64,000 nt of DNA from Microbotryum silenes-acaulis (taxonomy: Eukaryota > Basidiomycota > Microbotryomycetes > Microbotryales > Microbotryaceae): positions 1,178,001 through 1,242,000 of the forward strand of contig QPFY01000005.1 of assembly GCA_003665825.1 (NCBI GenBank). The letters run 5' to 3'. A model generated the notes under the pieces. It searched no databases and was not told the DNA's origin. It saw only the letters and a list, made by a program, of their open reading frames with translations. Below, one piece after another: positions 27,155-41,646 of the stretch (its first letter is position 1; each line of letters begins with the position of its first letter). The position numbers and the translations under genes were made by a program.

Positions 27155-27626
27155 TCGCTCTCGGGGTTGAAAGAGGGAACGTTCGGTCGTCGGTCTGTGC
27201 AAGGTCAGGGAGAGGAGAGGGGAGGAGGTGGTTTAGATTGTTAGATGAGGCTGATGAGGGGTGCGGGGGGTTTTGGACATACGATTCTCGGCTCTTCAGA
27301 CGCTTTTCATCCTTTGGGATGGTCAAGATTTGCTTTGGTTTCTGTAGAGAGAACCGGCTGCTGCTCTCGCTTCTTATCCGTCGTGTCACCAGGACCGGGT
27401 TCATTCATCGACATAAGCAGCAGGGGCTAAAACAAAAAAAAAATGGTCGTAAAGAGGAGAGGACAAATTCACCGCACTACCACCTTTTCCCCTTCGTTCT
27501 TCTTCTTTTCGCTTGTTCGCGTATCCTTTCTAAACCTTCGTCCTCGGCATCCTCCGTTACACGCATGTCAACCTGCGTGATGAGAGCCAAGAGTTCCACC
27601 GCGTCTTCACGTTTTCAGCGAAGTGC
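27155..27626. other. Convergent intergenic region
   Basis: 472 bp between the 3' ends of IDH2 and ERV14. Contains an A-run at about 27433-27442. No gene recognised. Confidence 0.5.
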
Positions 27627-28669
27627 TTAATCCTCGGCGACAAGAGCCAGCTGGTGTTACGATAGTAAATACTTATCAGCATTCGGAGGCGAGCTCTAGT
27701 TCCGACGTCGCGGGTACTCACGATCATTCGATAGAGCGCGTAGAAGAAGAAGACCAAACTGTTCACAGAGACGGAACGGAATGCGGGAGGGTCAGAAGCT
27801 CGTTCCGGACTCGTACATTACGATGCATCTGCATCGCGGTAGCAGGACTGACTAGAAGCCAAGTTTGAAGAATGATTCTGTGTTACGGAATACACAAGAG
27901 GAAAGTCAGTCGATCTGCTCGCGCAACTAAGCGACGGATCGAGTTGAACTGACCCTTCTTGTGCGCTCCTAAAGTTCTAAAGATCTCCGTCGCATCAAAC
28001 ATGTGATTGCGATTGATGACTCTGTGTGGGGTTTCGGTGCGGGTCAGCTTCTCGACTGCAGCTCTCGCGCATGCCTCCGGCCAGGAGAGCCGGCTCCTGC
28101 GTGGCAAAGAGGACGTACTTGTTGACGTTGAAGGCCAGTAACGGTACATTGAGTATGAAGGCGATGATTTGGAACGTGACGAGGAACGTGATGGTCATGA
28201 GGCCGTGGAGGATCATTTCGGGGAGGACAAACTGCGGATTGATGGGAGCACCGTTGTAGAAGGGGATCAGATCAGCTCGTCTTTACGCAATTCGATCAGT
28301 GGTCTTTCTTATTACTTGGTTGAGCTTGTTGCAGAGGTCAATGGGGTTGAGATAGTCGCATTCTGTGGGCGGTTGGCGAGGAGAGTGTGACGGAGAAGAG
28401 CGAGTCAGTATTAAAATTGTGACCGAGTCACGGCCGCCGTCCACAGCCTTGAATGTGAGATTGCTTTGATGACGAACCGAGATCAGAGAACATGATGATC
28501 TGCCATGTGTAGGGAAAGCGAACGTTAGTGCGCCGCTGCAGGATCGACGCATACAGCGCGGGCGGGTTGCGACCGAAGAGAGGTCCAGTGGACGTACAAA
28601 GAAGACACTGGTGAAGAGCAGGATCGCCGAGATGATGACGCTGGTAAGGAACAGCCATGCTGATCCCAT
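27627..28669 (-). CDS. ERV14: ER export cargo receptor, cornichon family
   Basis: Small multi-pass membrane protein that loads transmembrane cargo into COPII vesicles; in yeast it exports Axl2, whose homologue lies about 6.3 kb away here. Starts at ATG 28669 (MGSAWLFLTSVIISAILLF). Conserved segments follow in separate exons: IIMFSDLE, CDYLNPIDLCNKLNQ, FVLPEMILHG, NVPLLAFNVNKY, then NRNHMFDATEIFRTLGAHKK and ESFFKLGFY (joined by a phase-1 intron that turns the apparent GQ into E). The C-terminal exons give LVFFFYALYRMI and LALVAED. The last eight codons, including stop, lie in an exon of their own (27627-27650). Family length is normal at about 140 residues. At least six introns in about 1 kb. 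Confidence 0.92.
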
Positions 28670-29128
28670 GGGAAGATGGTGGGTGCGGGGGATGGCGCGA
28701 ACGAGCATCAGGAGGTGTCGTGGTCACACATTGCGATTCGATTCATCGTCGTGGTCGGAGGTTCAGTTTGTGACGCGTCGAGCAGGCGGTAGCGAGCACG
28801 GTCCGGCGTGAGAAAAGAAAAAAATGGCAAAATGAGTACACGATCAACTCGAGATAGCTTGTCTCCGAGCATGGAACGGGTCTCCACGATCGGGCGTCAT
28901 CTCGGTGCGACGAATGCTGCCGACGATCCGCTCTCACCTTCTCCGCTCTGTCGTACCAGACATCAACAAGAGTAGATCAGTGACCCGTGCAGCTTGAGCA
29001 AACACATCCAGCGATGACTGACCATGATGGGCAAACTGGGAAGGTCGTGACTCGTGAAGGAAGGAAGCGAGGCGAGGTCGTCCGAGAGCGCTACTAGTAG
29101 AGACCTCAGATAGAGCGCCAGCAACCGC

Positions 29129-29195
29129 CCTCAACCGCCTGCAAGCCGCCTGCAAGCCGCCTGCAAGCGCCTGCAAGCGCACTGCAAGCGCGCCG
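29129..29195. repeat. GCCTGCAAGC tandem repeat
   Basis: Five to six degenerate 9-11 bp units built on (G/C)CCTGCAAGC, in the promoter side of the F-box gene. Confidence 0.7.
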
Positions 29196-29261
29196 CGAGC
29201 GAATCGCCAGGCGCACCAGCGCAACCCGAGGCTGATTTCGGACGGTGTCTTGAATCGCGTC

Positions 29262-29270
29262 AATATATAT
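29262..29270 (+). promoter_or_regulatory. TATA-box candidate for the F-box gene
   Basis: AT-only string TATATATTA in an otherwise GC-rich region. It ends 2 bp before an in-frame ATG (29273), which makes that ATG unlikely to be the start and favours the ATG at 29342, about 80 bp downstream. Confidence 0.45.
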
Positions 29271-29341
29271 TAATGGCAAACGTTTTGGCACTCCCCGCTT
29301 TCTTCTTTCCCTCTTCCTCCTTGCGCATTAGCTCCTCGTTC

Positions 29342-30661
29342 ATGCCCCCCTCGTCATACCTACCCCTCGAGCTTGTCTCGAGAATACTCGACCACACCCG
29401 TCCGAGCTCGATCGGGGACGTTCAGGCATGGCGATCCCACTCGGGCCACCTCGAGCGCCACTACTCGCTCGTCAACTCGACCTGGCATTCGGCCGCTGCA
29501 GAGGAGCGCATGCGTCATTTGGTCATCGATGGGGAGCAATCGACCATCTCGAGCCTGATCAGAACGTTCGATCGAGAGCAAGAGGTGTCACCACAGCAGC
29601 AGCAGCAGCAGCAGCAGCACGATCAAGTTCGACCCCACCTCGATGACGGCGAATCCGACACGGGCTCGGATTCCGTGTGGGGCTCAGCCCCGGCGGGCGA
29701 GCTCCGCGAAGAGCCGCTGGGTCAAAGGGCGTTCCCGACGCGTTGCGTCACCAGTCTCTTCGTTCTAGCATTCGACAACCGCCCTAGATTCTCTACCATG
29801 CTGCCCCTCTTGTCGCGGCTTCCTCGCTTGCGAAGGATCGTCTTTTTCCGTTGCCTCCAGCTCGACCTTGTCCAAATCGGCAATCTCCAAGGCAAGTCAA
29901 GGTCAGGCTCATCCTACACTTCTCTGCCATATAAGTCTTAACGCATCCTATTCGCTACTATTGCAGTCAATCTTGAGGAGCTCTACTGCATCGATTCCTT
30001 CATCATCGACGACCGTCGGCTCGAGCACCCCGGTCCTTCGCTGCGGGTACGACGTCTCGTGCTCGATTCCACCCTGCTCCCCACCACCATCCCCGCCGCG
30101 CTTCTGCCCGAACTGACCCATCTCGCGCAAATCAACGGCGACGGCCGCCCCGCAGCCTCGTTCACACGTGATGCATGACTGGCCAGGCTCGCTCCACAGT
30201 TGACGTCGTGCGCTCTGACCTTGATCGGATCGGAGTGGCATTCGGATCTACCCATCATCCGGGAGATGAAACAGATCAAGGTGTTGGCCCTCTTCATCCT
30301 CAACGCCGTTGAGTTACCCGTCGCAGCTATTCTGGGCCCATCTCCGTTCGAGTGTGCGATTGGGTCGACGATCGAGTTCCTTCGCATCGAAATGACGAGC
30401 TACCGCTTCAATACGTTCGTCTTATGGGCCCAAGACAATCCTCCGCCAAACAAGTTGAGGTATCTGGGCTTGAGGATCCAGGAATCGGTGCAAGACGGCG
30501 CTCGAGACAATTTGTTGAGGGTATGGGCCAAGGTCAAGATCGAAGTCGTCGTGGTGAGAGAGAATAGGCGACGTGAGGAAGGGCACGACGAGTTGTTCTG
30601 GAACCGAGTAGAAAGAGGGGATTTTGATCCCATCCTCACCCATAGTCATGGGTCCAGTTGA
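29342..30661 (+). CDS. F-box/LRR-type protein with an in-frame TGA
   Basis: Begins with an F-box-like helix (MPPSSYLPLELVSRILDHT...), followed by NSTWHSAAAEERMRHLVIDG, an eight-residue Gln run from CAG repeats and leucine-rich strands (LSRLPRLRRIVFFRCLQLDL; LEELYCIDSFIIDDRRLE; TLLPTTIPAALLPELTHL). F-box proteins usually bring substrates to SCF ubiquitin ligases; the substrate is unknown. Exon 1 joins exon 2 (from 29967) in frame only with a GC-AG intron (GCAAGT donor at 29892). An in-frame TGA at 30176-30178 interrupts an otherwise continuous frame (THLAQINGDG, stop, LARLAPQLTSC). An alternative GT-AG intron (30047-30199, 153 nt) would remove it but also deletes LRR-like coding sequence. So it is either alternatively spliced, read through, a recent pseudogene or a sequence error. 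Stop at 30659-30661. Confidence 0.6.
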
Positions 30662-30725
30662 TTCCCTAGCCCATACGCTGTAATGCGACGAATGGGGCGT
30701 TCATCCCGTCGCACCTCGAACTGAA

Positions 30726-31563
30726 TCACTCATCATCAAAGCTCAACAAGCCTTTCTGCTTCTGCTGCTTCTTCTTCTCCTTCTTAGCGTCCTTGATTTT
30801 CTTCTCCTTGTCCTTGATCGCTTCCTGTTGTTTCTTCTCTTCGGCCTCTTTCTTGACCCCGGCAGCGAACTTTGAACGCTGGATCACGTCTTGCCACGAT
30901 TCGCCGTCCTTGACTTGACCGGTCGCACCGGACTTGTCCTTGGGGTCACCCGAGGCCAACCTCAGACTACCCCCATTCTTGACGATCGCGGTGTCGTCGC
31001 CGCCCAACGCTCTCGAGGCGGCGAAAGGATCCGGGGCCGAGTTGGCTTTGGCTGTCAGGAGTCAACGCACGTCGAGGTGGTCAGGTGATGTGGCGCGCAC
31101 TGCATAGCTCCCAGCGTTCTGCTCCTGACCTTGTTCTCTCATCCTCTCCATTTCTTTCTGACCAACATGTTTCTCCTCGTTCAACACGACGACAGTGGGA
31201 GCCTCATCCCCGTCAAACTCGTCCGGGCTGTCCTGTCCGTCGTCCTGTTGACCATCAGGGCGAGTCGGGATCGCAGGCCGATTCGGGTCTTGAGCTTTGG
31301 AAGAGGTGCCTGATAATGCGGCATAGGCGTTGCGCAGAAAGGCAGGTTGGGCATTGGCCGTGTTCCAGGAGAGACCTGTTTGGCGGGGGTGAACGGGGGG
31401 ACACGTCAGTGAAAGAAGACGAGAGCCGTTGACGAATAGCAGGTGAGAGGAGCGTACCTTTGAGTTGCACTTTGGAGGGTCCAATGGGTTCATCGTCTGC
31501 ACGAGAACGTTTGCCATTCGATGAGCCGCCGCCTCCTCCGCGACGTCCACCTTGTGGGGGCAT
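30726..31563 (-). CDS. DUF4604 / KIAA1143-family protein
   Basis: Small conserved eukaryotic protein of unknown molecular function. Start MPPQGGRRGGGGGSSNGKR (ATG 31563). The second exon begins LSWNTANAQPAFLRNAY, matching the family's N-terminal QPAFLR hallmark, followed by an acidic stretch and PTVVVLNEEKHV, the second hallmark. The last exon is strongly Lys/Glu-rich with predicted coiled coil (KKEAEEKKQQEAIKDKEKK) and ends LLSFDDE, as in human KIAA1143 (LLSFDNE). Three exons, about 200 residues. Separated by only 64 bp from the convergent F-box gene. Confidence 0.82.
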
Positions 31564-32205
31564 CTCTGTCGAGATTCGATCGAGAGTCAAGCGAGCAAGC
31601 GAGGGGCTCTGTTCCGGCAGAGGGAGGGTGATAGAGGAAAGCAGAGAGACGATGATCTGGTCGCGTGAACCAGGCGCAAGACGGGCCGAGGAGCTAGCAG
31701 AGCCCCGAGTGGCTGCGATCGTGACGCGCTTCACATCACACGTCACCGCGCTCGACCGTGGGGCTGCCCGAGGCTGGCCGCGGCCGCGCTGTGCTCTTGC
31801 GCTGCCTTCGTCGCTGGCAGCCGCTGGCCTCCGCGGCGCTGAGATTTCGCTGGAAGTCCGTTGGCAGTCCGCTGGATCGCTGGATGCTACTGCTGCCAGC
31901 TGCTGCCTCCCCTCGGCGCTGCAGGTCTGCGCCTCTCTGTCTTCCTCGCCTCCTCTTTACCATCGGCTCGTACGACCCATCTCGCGCCCATCACGTAAGT
32001 CCCAGCTGTACGAACTGAAGCTACACCGTCACGCCCAGCTGCTGACCATATCTTCCGCCTGCACGCTTCACTTTGACGTGGTCACCAATGACGTATCCCG
32101 TCGTCGCCCCCTCCCCTCGGCAATGACTCGAGACAGCCCGCATCGACTCGCCTCCGACTATCCTCCCCACACCCCCAACCCCAGTGCCTCACCGCTGCTG
32201 CACAC
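31564..32205. promoter_or_regulatory. Divergent intergenic region between the DUF4604 gene and POM33
   Basis: 642 bp. The middle (31760-31925) is rich in GCTG/GCAG/CTGGC repeats, comparable in style to the GCAAG and GCACC repeats in other divergent promoters here. A chance ORF crosses it, with no family similarity. Confidence 0.5.
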
Positions 32206-33748
32206 ATGGCTGCTGCTCGATCTGTGTCGATCCCCCATTATGCCTGGGCAGGTCAGTCGTCCTATGACCTTGACCGTCTCTCCTGCGTAACCGCGTCGTG
32301 GCTGACATCACTGGAATGTCCCGGCGCTCCTTCGTCCAGGTGGTCACGCCCTCGTGCTCGCCGGTACAATCTACACTTTGATCGGCCTCGTCACGTTCCA
32401 GTCCAGGTCCAAGTCGTACTACCTCTCGTACCTCGGCGCGATCGTCTCGTGGGGGATCGTCGTCGTGAGTCCGAACTGAGCCTCTGCGATTCCTTCTGCT
32501 CGATCGCATTCGCTGACGACGTTGCTTGTCTGGTCCACTCCTTCCTTCCTCCTTGACCTGGAATCGAACTGGTCTGCGCCTACTCTGGACGTCATCGGAA
32601 TCAGTACAAATCGTTGGGCATCCCTCAACCCAACAAGGCCTACATCCAGCGTGCCTTGCTCGACGAGAACGTTCAGGTCAGTGACCCCGAACTGACTCCC
32701 GGAACATTGCCAAGTACACCTTACTGAAGTTGGTTTTGCATCTCCCGTCTTATTATAGTACCTCATCCTCGCCGTGTACTGGTTCCTTCAAGTCAGTCCT
32801 GATTGTCATCAACCTGAGGGCCCAGAGTCGCAGACCGAATCCTGTGCTGACGGTGGTTTCTTCGGTCGTACTCGTTAGAAACCCATCTACATCACCCTGA
32901 TCCCCTTCGCGACCTTTTCATTGTTCCACACTTGTCAGTCCACGCACCGCTCGTGGGTTTCCGATTGACGGTTCCGGAAAACAACATGCTGATCCATTTT
33001 CCTTGGTCCAATCGCGACTCGCTACCCCCAACAGTGACCTTTGTGCGCACGAGTGTCTTGCCCAAACCCCCTTCGACCCCCGCTGGAGCATCAAAGACGG
33101 CTGCACCGCCTGCGACGGGTCAGGCCAAGCTCTCGAAGCAGATCCAGGTCAGTAGTTGCTCGCCCCACACCCCACTTCTGAATCTTTGCGACACGAGGCT
33201 GACCTTTCGAAATCGGACTTGGATCGTCAGACATGGGTCAAGGCCAACTATGAAAAGGCGATGCTCTTCGTTGCGTTCGTCGAAGTCGTTCTCGTCTTTG
33301 GCCGAGTTCTGCTCGGTGCCATCACCTTCCGCAACTCGCTCCTCGCGCCGCTCTTCTTCGCCCACTTCCTCCGACTGAGGTACTACCTCTCGCCCCCGAC
33401 GCGCCAAGCTTTCGCCTGGGTTTCGACTCAGGTCGACCATGGAATCAACCACCCGAGCTGCCCTGCACCCGTCAAGAAGGGAGTGACGGTTGCGAGGGAT
33501 CTGGTGGGTCTCACCAACACGTCGCAAAGAACCTCACCATGATCAAGTGCTGATTGCCTCATGTTTGCACTTTTTTTTCGTAGATCATCCGATACTCCGA
33601 GTCCGTTCTTCAAGTCGGTGGCCAAGCGGGAGCTCAACAACCTGGAGCCGCGGGTGCAGCAGGTGCACGACCCGCCGCTGCAGGAGCCGCTGCTCGACCA
33701 GCACCCGCAGCTGCCGCCGGAGCTGGAGCTGCTGCTGGAGCTCGATAA
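32206..33748 (+). CDS. POM33: ER/nuclear-pore membrane protein, TMEM33/Pom33 family
   Basis: Multi-pass protein of the ER and nuclear envelope; fungal members (Pom33, Per33, Tts1) help shape ER tubules and distribute nuclear pores. Start MAAARSVSIPHYAWAGQ at 32206. First helices ALVLAGTIYTLIGLVTF and YYLSYLGAIVSWGIVV, then YLILAVYWFLQ and KPIYITLIPFATFSLFHT in tiny exons, a Pro/Ala loop, and the most conserved block TWVKANYEKAMLFVAFVEVV...FRNSLLAPLFFAHFLRLRYYLSP. The final exon starts IIRYSESVLQ and ends in an Ala/Gly/Arg-only tail of about 40 residues before TAA 33746-33748. Seven introns. Family assignment is firm; the low-complexity tail is unusual. Confidence 0.88.
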
Positions 33749-34787
33749 GAAGAGAAGGGGCTGTTGAGAATGGGTATTCGACTGTTTGAGATCTGGCTCG
33801 CTCTGTTATCCCTTTCAAGGCATACAGGGATGTACGTCCTCCAACCTTTCTTTTTGCTGTAGCTATCCCCCCCTCCCCCCCTCCCCCTTCCACACATTGC
33901 TCTCCGCTCTCCTCATCTCACCTCTTTCAATCCTACTTCACCTTACGTCATTCTAAGTGCCCTTCGAGCGTCTCTCGGTTTGCCCACTCGAGATATGAAA
34001 GATGAAGTTTTCCCTGATCTTGGTGTAGGAGATTAGTATCGCCCGTCTTTTCTCAATGATTGCGAGATCTTCCTTTTCTCCTCCTCCCCTTCCCTCCCTC
34101 TTACTTCGAAAGGGACCCTCACCTTTTCGTCCACCAACTGATCGACAGCCGAATCCGCTAAAAGTTTTATCTCTACTCGTGTTCCTTGGTCTATGGTCTA
34201 CTAGTCCTGGCTTCGGAGGTTCGTGCAGACTTTGCCGGTACGCAAGTGAATATATTCTATCCCAGTTGCAATCGCGCAGCCCCCGTACCCGCAGTCTAGC
34301 TCGAACTGCTTAATAACGATACACGACACCCCAATCTCTCTTGGTCAGGGTACAATTTCAGCTATATGCTCAACCCCGGAACCCATCTACTGTGGTGCCA
34401 AGTTTGCCCGTGCGTGCAAGAAGCGCATCCACTCCGACTCACTACCGAAGTATTACTGTGGGTCCCCTGTCAACCGATCCGGTCTCGTTCTGCGCTTTGA
34501 CGCACGTGCTATTTGCCAAGCCTGGTGGCTGGATTGTCGGGTTCAATCGTCATGCTTCGCCAATAGCAAAAATTCTCCGGACTAACGTAATCAAGACCTC
34601 GGGATTGTCGATTATCGACCAAGAAGTGATATTCAAACAGATGGAATCGGTTGATGCGGCGCCAAAAGCACGACAGAACGTGACCTCCCCCAGGCTGGGG
34701 TGTCTGTCGAGTGCACGAAAACCATCTTCCCAATTGCAACCTGAATCGATACATCCACGCGCCGCGCCAATTATCGCTGACGGAGAA
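33749..34787. other. Convergent intergenic region
   Basis: 1.04 kb between POM33 and VPS17 3' ends. Pyrimidine-rich with C-runs near 33875-33890. A 154-codon open frame at 34341-34805 has no in-frame ATG near its start and no recognised similarity. Confidence 0.5.
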
Positions 34788-37112
34788 TTAAAACCCATTC
34801 GCTAACATGGAAGCGGCCATCCTCGCGTCGACGCGTTGCCTCGTGTCATTCTCAACCACGACCGAACTCGCCATGCTCCTGACCGACCGTTTCTGCACGG
34901 GGGCTGCGGTCGTCGGTGCATGAGAAGATAGAGGATCTCTAGCTTGTGCCTCTTGTTGTTGCGGTTGTTGCTGCTGCGATATCGGTCTCGTCAGAATGGG
35001 CTGAGATGCCGTCGTGCCGTTCATTGCCTGGGTCGTGGCGCTGACATTGGAATTGTTCGAGAAGTTCCTCTGCATCGTCGGACTGCCTTCGAAAGCCGAC
35101 GAGGCCGTCCGAGGGGAGCCCATCCCTCTAGGTCCGACTTGACCTTGATAAATCACCCCACTCCTCCCTTCCTTGATGGCCTTCAACTCGGGCCTGACCA
35201 TTTCCAACTCCTTAAGGATCTGCTTCTCGTACATGGTCATGATCCTCGCGTGGCCCATCAAAGCCATCAACAGGTCCTCGTGCGTATTCTTGGCGTGCAG
35301 AGTCAAGGAGGGGGCGAGATGCGACGAGATCGCCGACAGGCGTTGCGATAACAGTTGTTCGTGTTTGACCGAATCGTCGAGGTCGTCGAGCGCCTCGTCG
35401 ACGCGTTCGGATCGGATCGATGAGGACGATTTCAGTTTCTCGATGTTGCGCCGTTTGGTGATGGTGGTTTTGACCGCTTGGCGATGCTCGTCGACGATTG
35501 AATCGCGTGAAGATAGAGTATCCTGTGTATCCTCACTCGCGGGTTCAGCCAAATCACCCGAGAAAGATCCTACTTTCAGGAGCGAGCACGACGCACCTTG
35601 GCCGACCGAGCATTCATGGCCTGGTAAGCAAACGAGTCCCCCAACGAGACCATCTCGGCCCCACTCTCCCCAATCAACACATCCGAGAGACTCTTGTGTG
35701 TCCTTGCCAATCTCTTGAAACCGCCGGCGAGGGGTCCGTACGTTTCGACGGTCGAGAACGTCGTCAGTTGATCGCCAATGTCGTTCGTTGCGATCGCGAG
35801 TTGTCGACGCGCTCGCGACAGTGCATCGATCGATTTCGACGTCTCTTGCAGATGGTGCTCGATCTTGGCGAGACCGGCTTTGGCGATGGTGAGGTCGTCG
35901 TCGTTCTCTCCGGGCAGTTTGGAACTTCGCGAAGTGAGGAATCCACCGGCCGAGGTCACTGATCGTCGTTTCGAGGTTGATTTGGGGGTGTACTGGTAAA
36001 CGTGTTCAATCCAGAGATCGTCAGAGACAGGAAAGGGCCGGCTGGACACGACTTTTGGCGACTCACGCCATAGTCACTCTCGATGAAGCTGCGCATCTCG
36101 TCGTCCCTGATGACGCCCGGGTCGTTGGACAGCCTGGTGAACCACTTTTGGAAGCTCTGCTTGACCAAGCGGTCGTCTTCGTCGTTGGTCAGAGCACTCG
36201 TCTGGGCCAAGGGAAGCGCGGGGAGGATCGATTGCGGGCAGGTGACGGCGAGCGCTTCCGAGAATTTGATCAGTTCCGAGTAGGACCGCGAAACCGATCT
36301 GTCTAAGGGTGGAGAGGATAAGGGTTCAGTGCGTGTCGTCGGAACACAGTGTGGAGTGCCCGAAGTACTCACAGTTTGAATTACGATAGCTCGGCAAGTT
36401 GGACTGAGAAAGTGGCATTGCGGGATTGATCTGTTTAGCCGGGCCAGAACAGCTCGAGGACAGCTTCGCTCACCTCGGCGTTGAACTTGACGTAGATATC
36501 CCTCCTGTTCTTGTCGAGACCGAGGACCTTGATCCTGACGAAGGTTTGAGCGGATGGCGGTTGAGATGGTGCCTGCGAAGAGGTGGATTGGGCGAGCGAG
36601 CTGTTGTTGCGGTCGTCATCGTCGACGTCTCGATCCGGGTGTGGGTGTGCGCTCGCTCTTCTCGACTCGGCCCAGGTCTGCGGTGGCCGAGCGACCATTC
36701 CTCCCGAGCCAGTGGATGTTGACGAAGAGGACCACTGTTGATCCGAGCCTGGTGCGGCGGATGCAGCATCATTGCCACTCGCTGCTGCCGAATGAGTGGG
36801 TCGGATCGGCGAGGTCGGCCCCCAGGCGTCATCCTGGGGCAGTGGCATAGGCATGTGACCGTGCGATTGGGGTGGGGTCGGCGGCAAAGGGTTCTGCTGC
36901 TGGATGTGCAACGGTCGATAACCCCTTTCTTGGCCGGGAAGAGGGGAGCGAGGTGCCATGGGACTGATGGACCTGACCGGTGTTGCGGATTGACCGCTCG
37001 GCCGAGACGAGAAGGACGATGATGACAGCGGCGAGGCGGCCGAGTGCGACGCAGAAGGCGAGGCAGGCGACGACGACAGCCCCGTAGTGACAATTTGGGA
37101 CAGAGGGTCCAT
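34788..37112 (-). CDS. VPS17: Retromer sorting nexin Vps17 (PX-BAR)
   Basis: Membrane-bending subunit of the retromer/sorting-nexin coat that pairs with Vps5 on endosomes. Start MDPLSQIVTTGLSSSP at ATG 37112, then about 190 residues of Ser/Pro-rich disordered sequence. The PX domain is spread over exons: FVRIKVLGLDKNRRDIYVKFNAE, SNLPSYRNSN, YRSVSRSYSELIKFSEALAV, LPALPLAQTSAL, FQKWFTRLSNDPGVIRDDEM. A BAR-type helical region follows (AKIEHHLQETSKSIDALSRARRQLA, GPLAGGFKRLARTHKSLSDV, EHRQAVKTTITKRRNIEKLK). The C-terminus is a Gln/Ser-rich tail ending ARMAASMLANGF. The phosphoinositide-binding pocket seems relaxed, as usual for Vps17, but I did not align it. Four or five introns; stop at 34788-34790. 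Confidence 0.87.
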
Positions 37113-37415
37113 GTGTAGAGGTAGAGTGACTACAGTGAGGTGGGAGAGGCCAAGAGAGGGAAGAGCCGCGTCGCAGAGCACAGCGAGAGGACAGGAGAGC
37201 AGAGGGGGTGAGGCGAGGTGGGGAGGAAGAGGGGCGAATGTAGAATCTGATTGGCGGTTTGTAATGAGCAAGGCGATAATGAAATCGATGAAATCGCCCG
37301 AGTCAATGACGACGCGCCTCGACTGCCGCCTCGATCACTCCGACGCCGTCGCGTTCGGGCGAGTCTTTCTCTTCTCACCTTTCATCCCCCTCACCATCGT
37401 CCCTCACTAGCCATC
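37113..37415. promoter_or_regulatory. Divergent intergenic region between VPS17 and SEC18
   Basis: About 300 bp shared by the two genes. No clear TATA box. Several ATGs in it lie in a frame that stops before the SEC18 start (37408-37410). Confidence 0.45.
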
Positions 37416-40726
<3,311 letters not shown>

Positions 40727-41646
40727 GTGGGGTGTTTCATGAGGGTGTGTTCGTAGCTACACTCGTTTGGGGAAACCTCTTCCAACTGCTTCCTTGCGCC
40801 GAAGGCACGCGAAACACACCTGTTTCTATGTGTTCGGTGAAGCGATCTCGCTCTGATCTCGTTTCCCGAGGTGCCTGAGCCCGCGCCGTCCAGCGACAAA
40901 TCCGCCCACCCGATTTTAGAGTTTTCCCCCCTCTTGACGGGTCTAGTGTGTTTTACCCCGGAGTCCTGGGTGTTTCATTTGTCCCCTAGAAAAGACGACT
41001 CCACTCCAACTTGTACAGTCTCATGTAACTCATGGGTATGTTGCTTCCTTGCCGACGTCGCACCGCCGAGACGACAGGAGGTCATCTACCTGACGAGAAG
41101 AGCTTGGTACTCAGCTGGATCTGGATCGAAAGTGGGTGACGTGCACTACAAATGTGAGAGGAAAGAGATGATAGAGCAGCTCACCTAGATTCGTCGTAGC
41201 TGGTTTCATAGGGCTCGAATCGACTCGACGGTTGGACTGGGGACAGTAACTTCGCGGCCAACAAGTTTGTCGCACGGTAGCGCTCCGATTCCAAGCGCCG
41301 CTGACACCACGGTCCGCCCTCCCACATACTTAAGGCGTCGAACGGATGCATTTCTCGATTCTGGGAAGGACTGGATCGTGGCAACACTGATGCGCAACTC
41401 GTCTCCTGTTTTCTCCGAACCGCAATAGGCGAAGCACTTCAAGCCCGAAATCGCGCAGCAGTCATCCACGCCCCAAAACACCTTTACGCGTGTGCGGCAT
41501 CGAGTCTTTCGTATTTACAACATCACTGCGATTCGAACACGAGAGCGAAAAATGTACCAAAAGAAAAGAGGAGAATAGTTGTGTCTAAGATTGTTGCTTC
41601 GGGCGGTACGAGGTCCAGGGGCACCATCAACTTGAGGAGCTCGTGC
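40727..41646. other. Convergent intergenic region
   Basis: 920 bp between SEC18 and the PNKP-like gene. On the minus strand an ORF at 41206-41481 starts with an ATG (MFWGVDDCC) and reads 91 codons without recognised similarity. I do not call it a gene. Nothing else recognised. Confidence 0.45.

Larger units (their letters stand above)
28670..29272. promoter_or_regulatory. Divergent intergenic region between ERV14 and the F-box gene
   Basis: About 600 bp. Contains a GCCTGCAAG tandem repeat (29129-29195) and, at 29262-29270, a TATATATTA box oriented toward the F-box gene. Confidence 0.6.

Noticed and set aside
31460..32290. 276-codon + strand ORF
   Set aside because: Runs antisense to the DUF4604 first exons and through a GC-repeat promoter into POM33; composition-driven open frame.
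34341..34805. 154-codon + strand ORF between POM33 and VPS17
   Set aside because: It begins at TTG, has no ATG before about two-thirds of its length, and overlaps the VPS17 3' end.
41206..41481. 91-codon minus-strand ORF starting MFWGVDDCC
   Set aside because: An ATG start but no similarity, no clear promoter or flanking exons; kept only as a remark on the gap.
41505..41550. T-arm-like GTTCGAATC string on the minus strand (possible tRNA)
   Set aside because: The 5-bp stem pairs poorly and no acceptor stem, D-arm or anticodon arm could be found around it.
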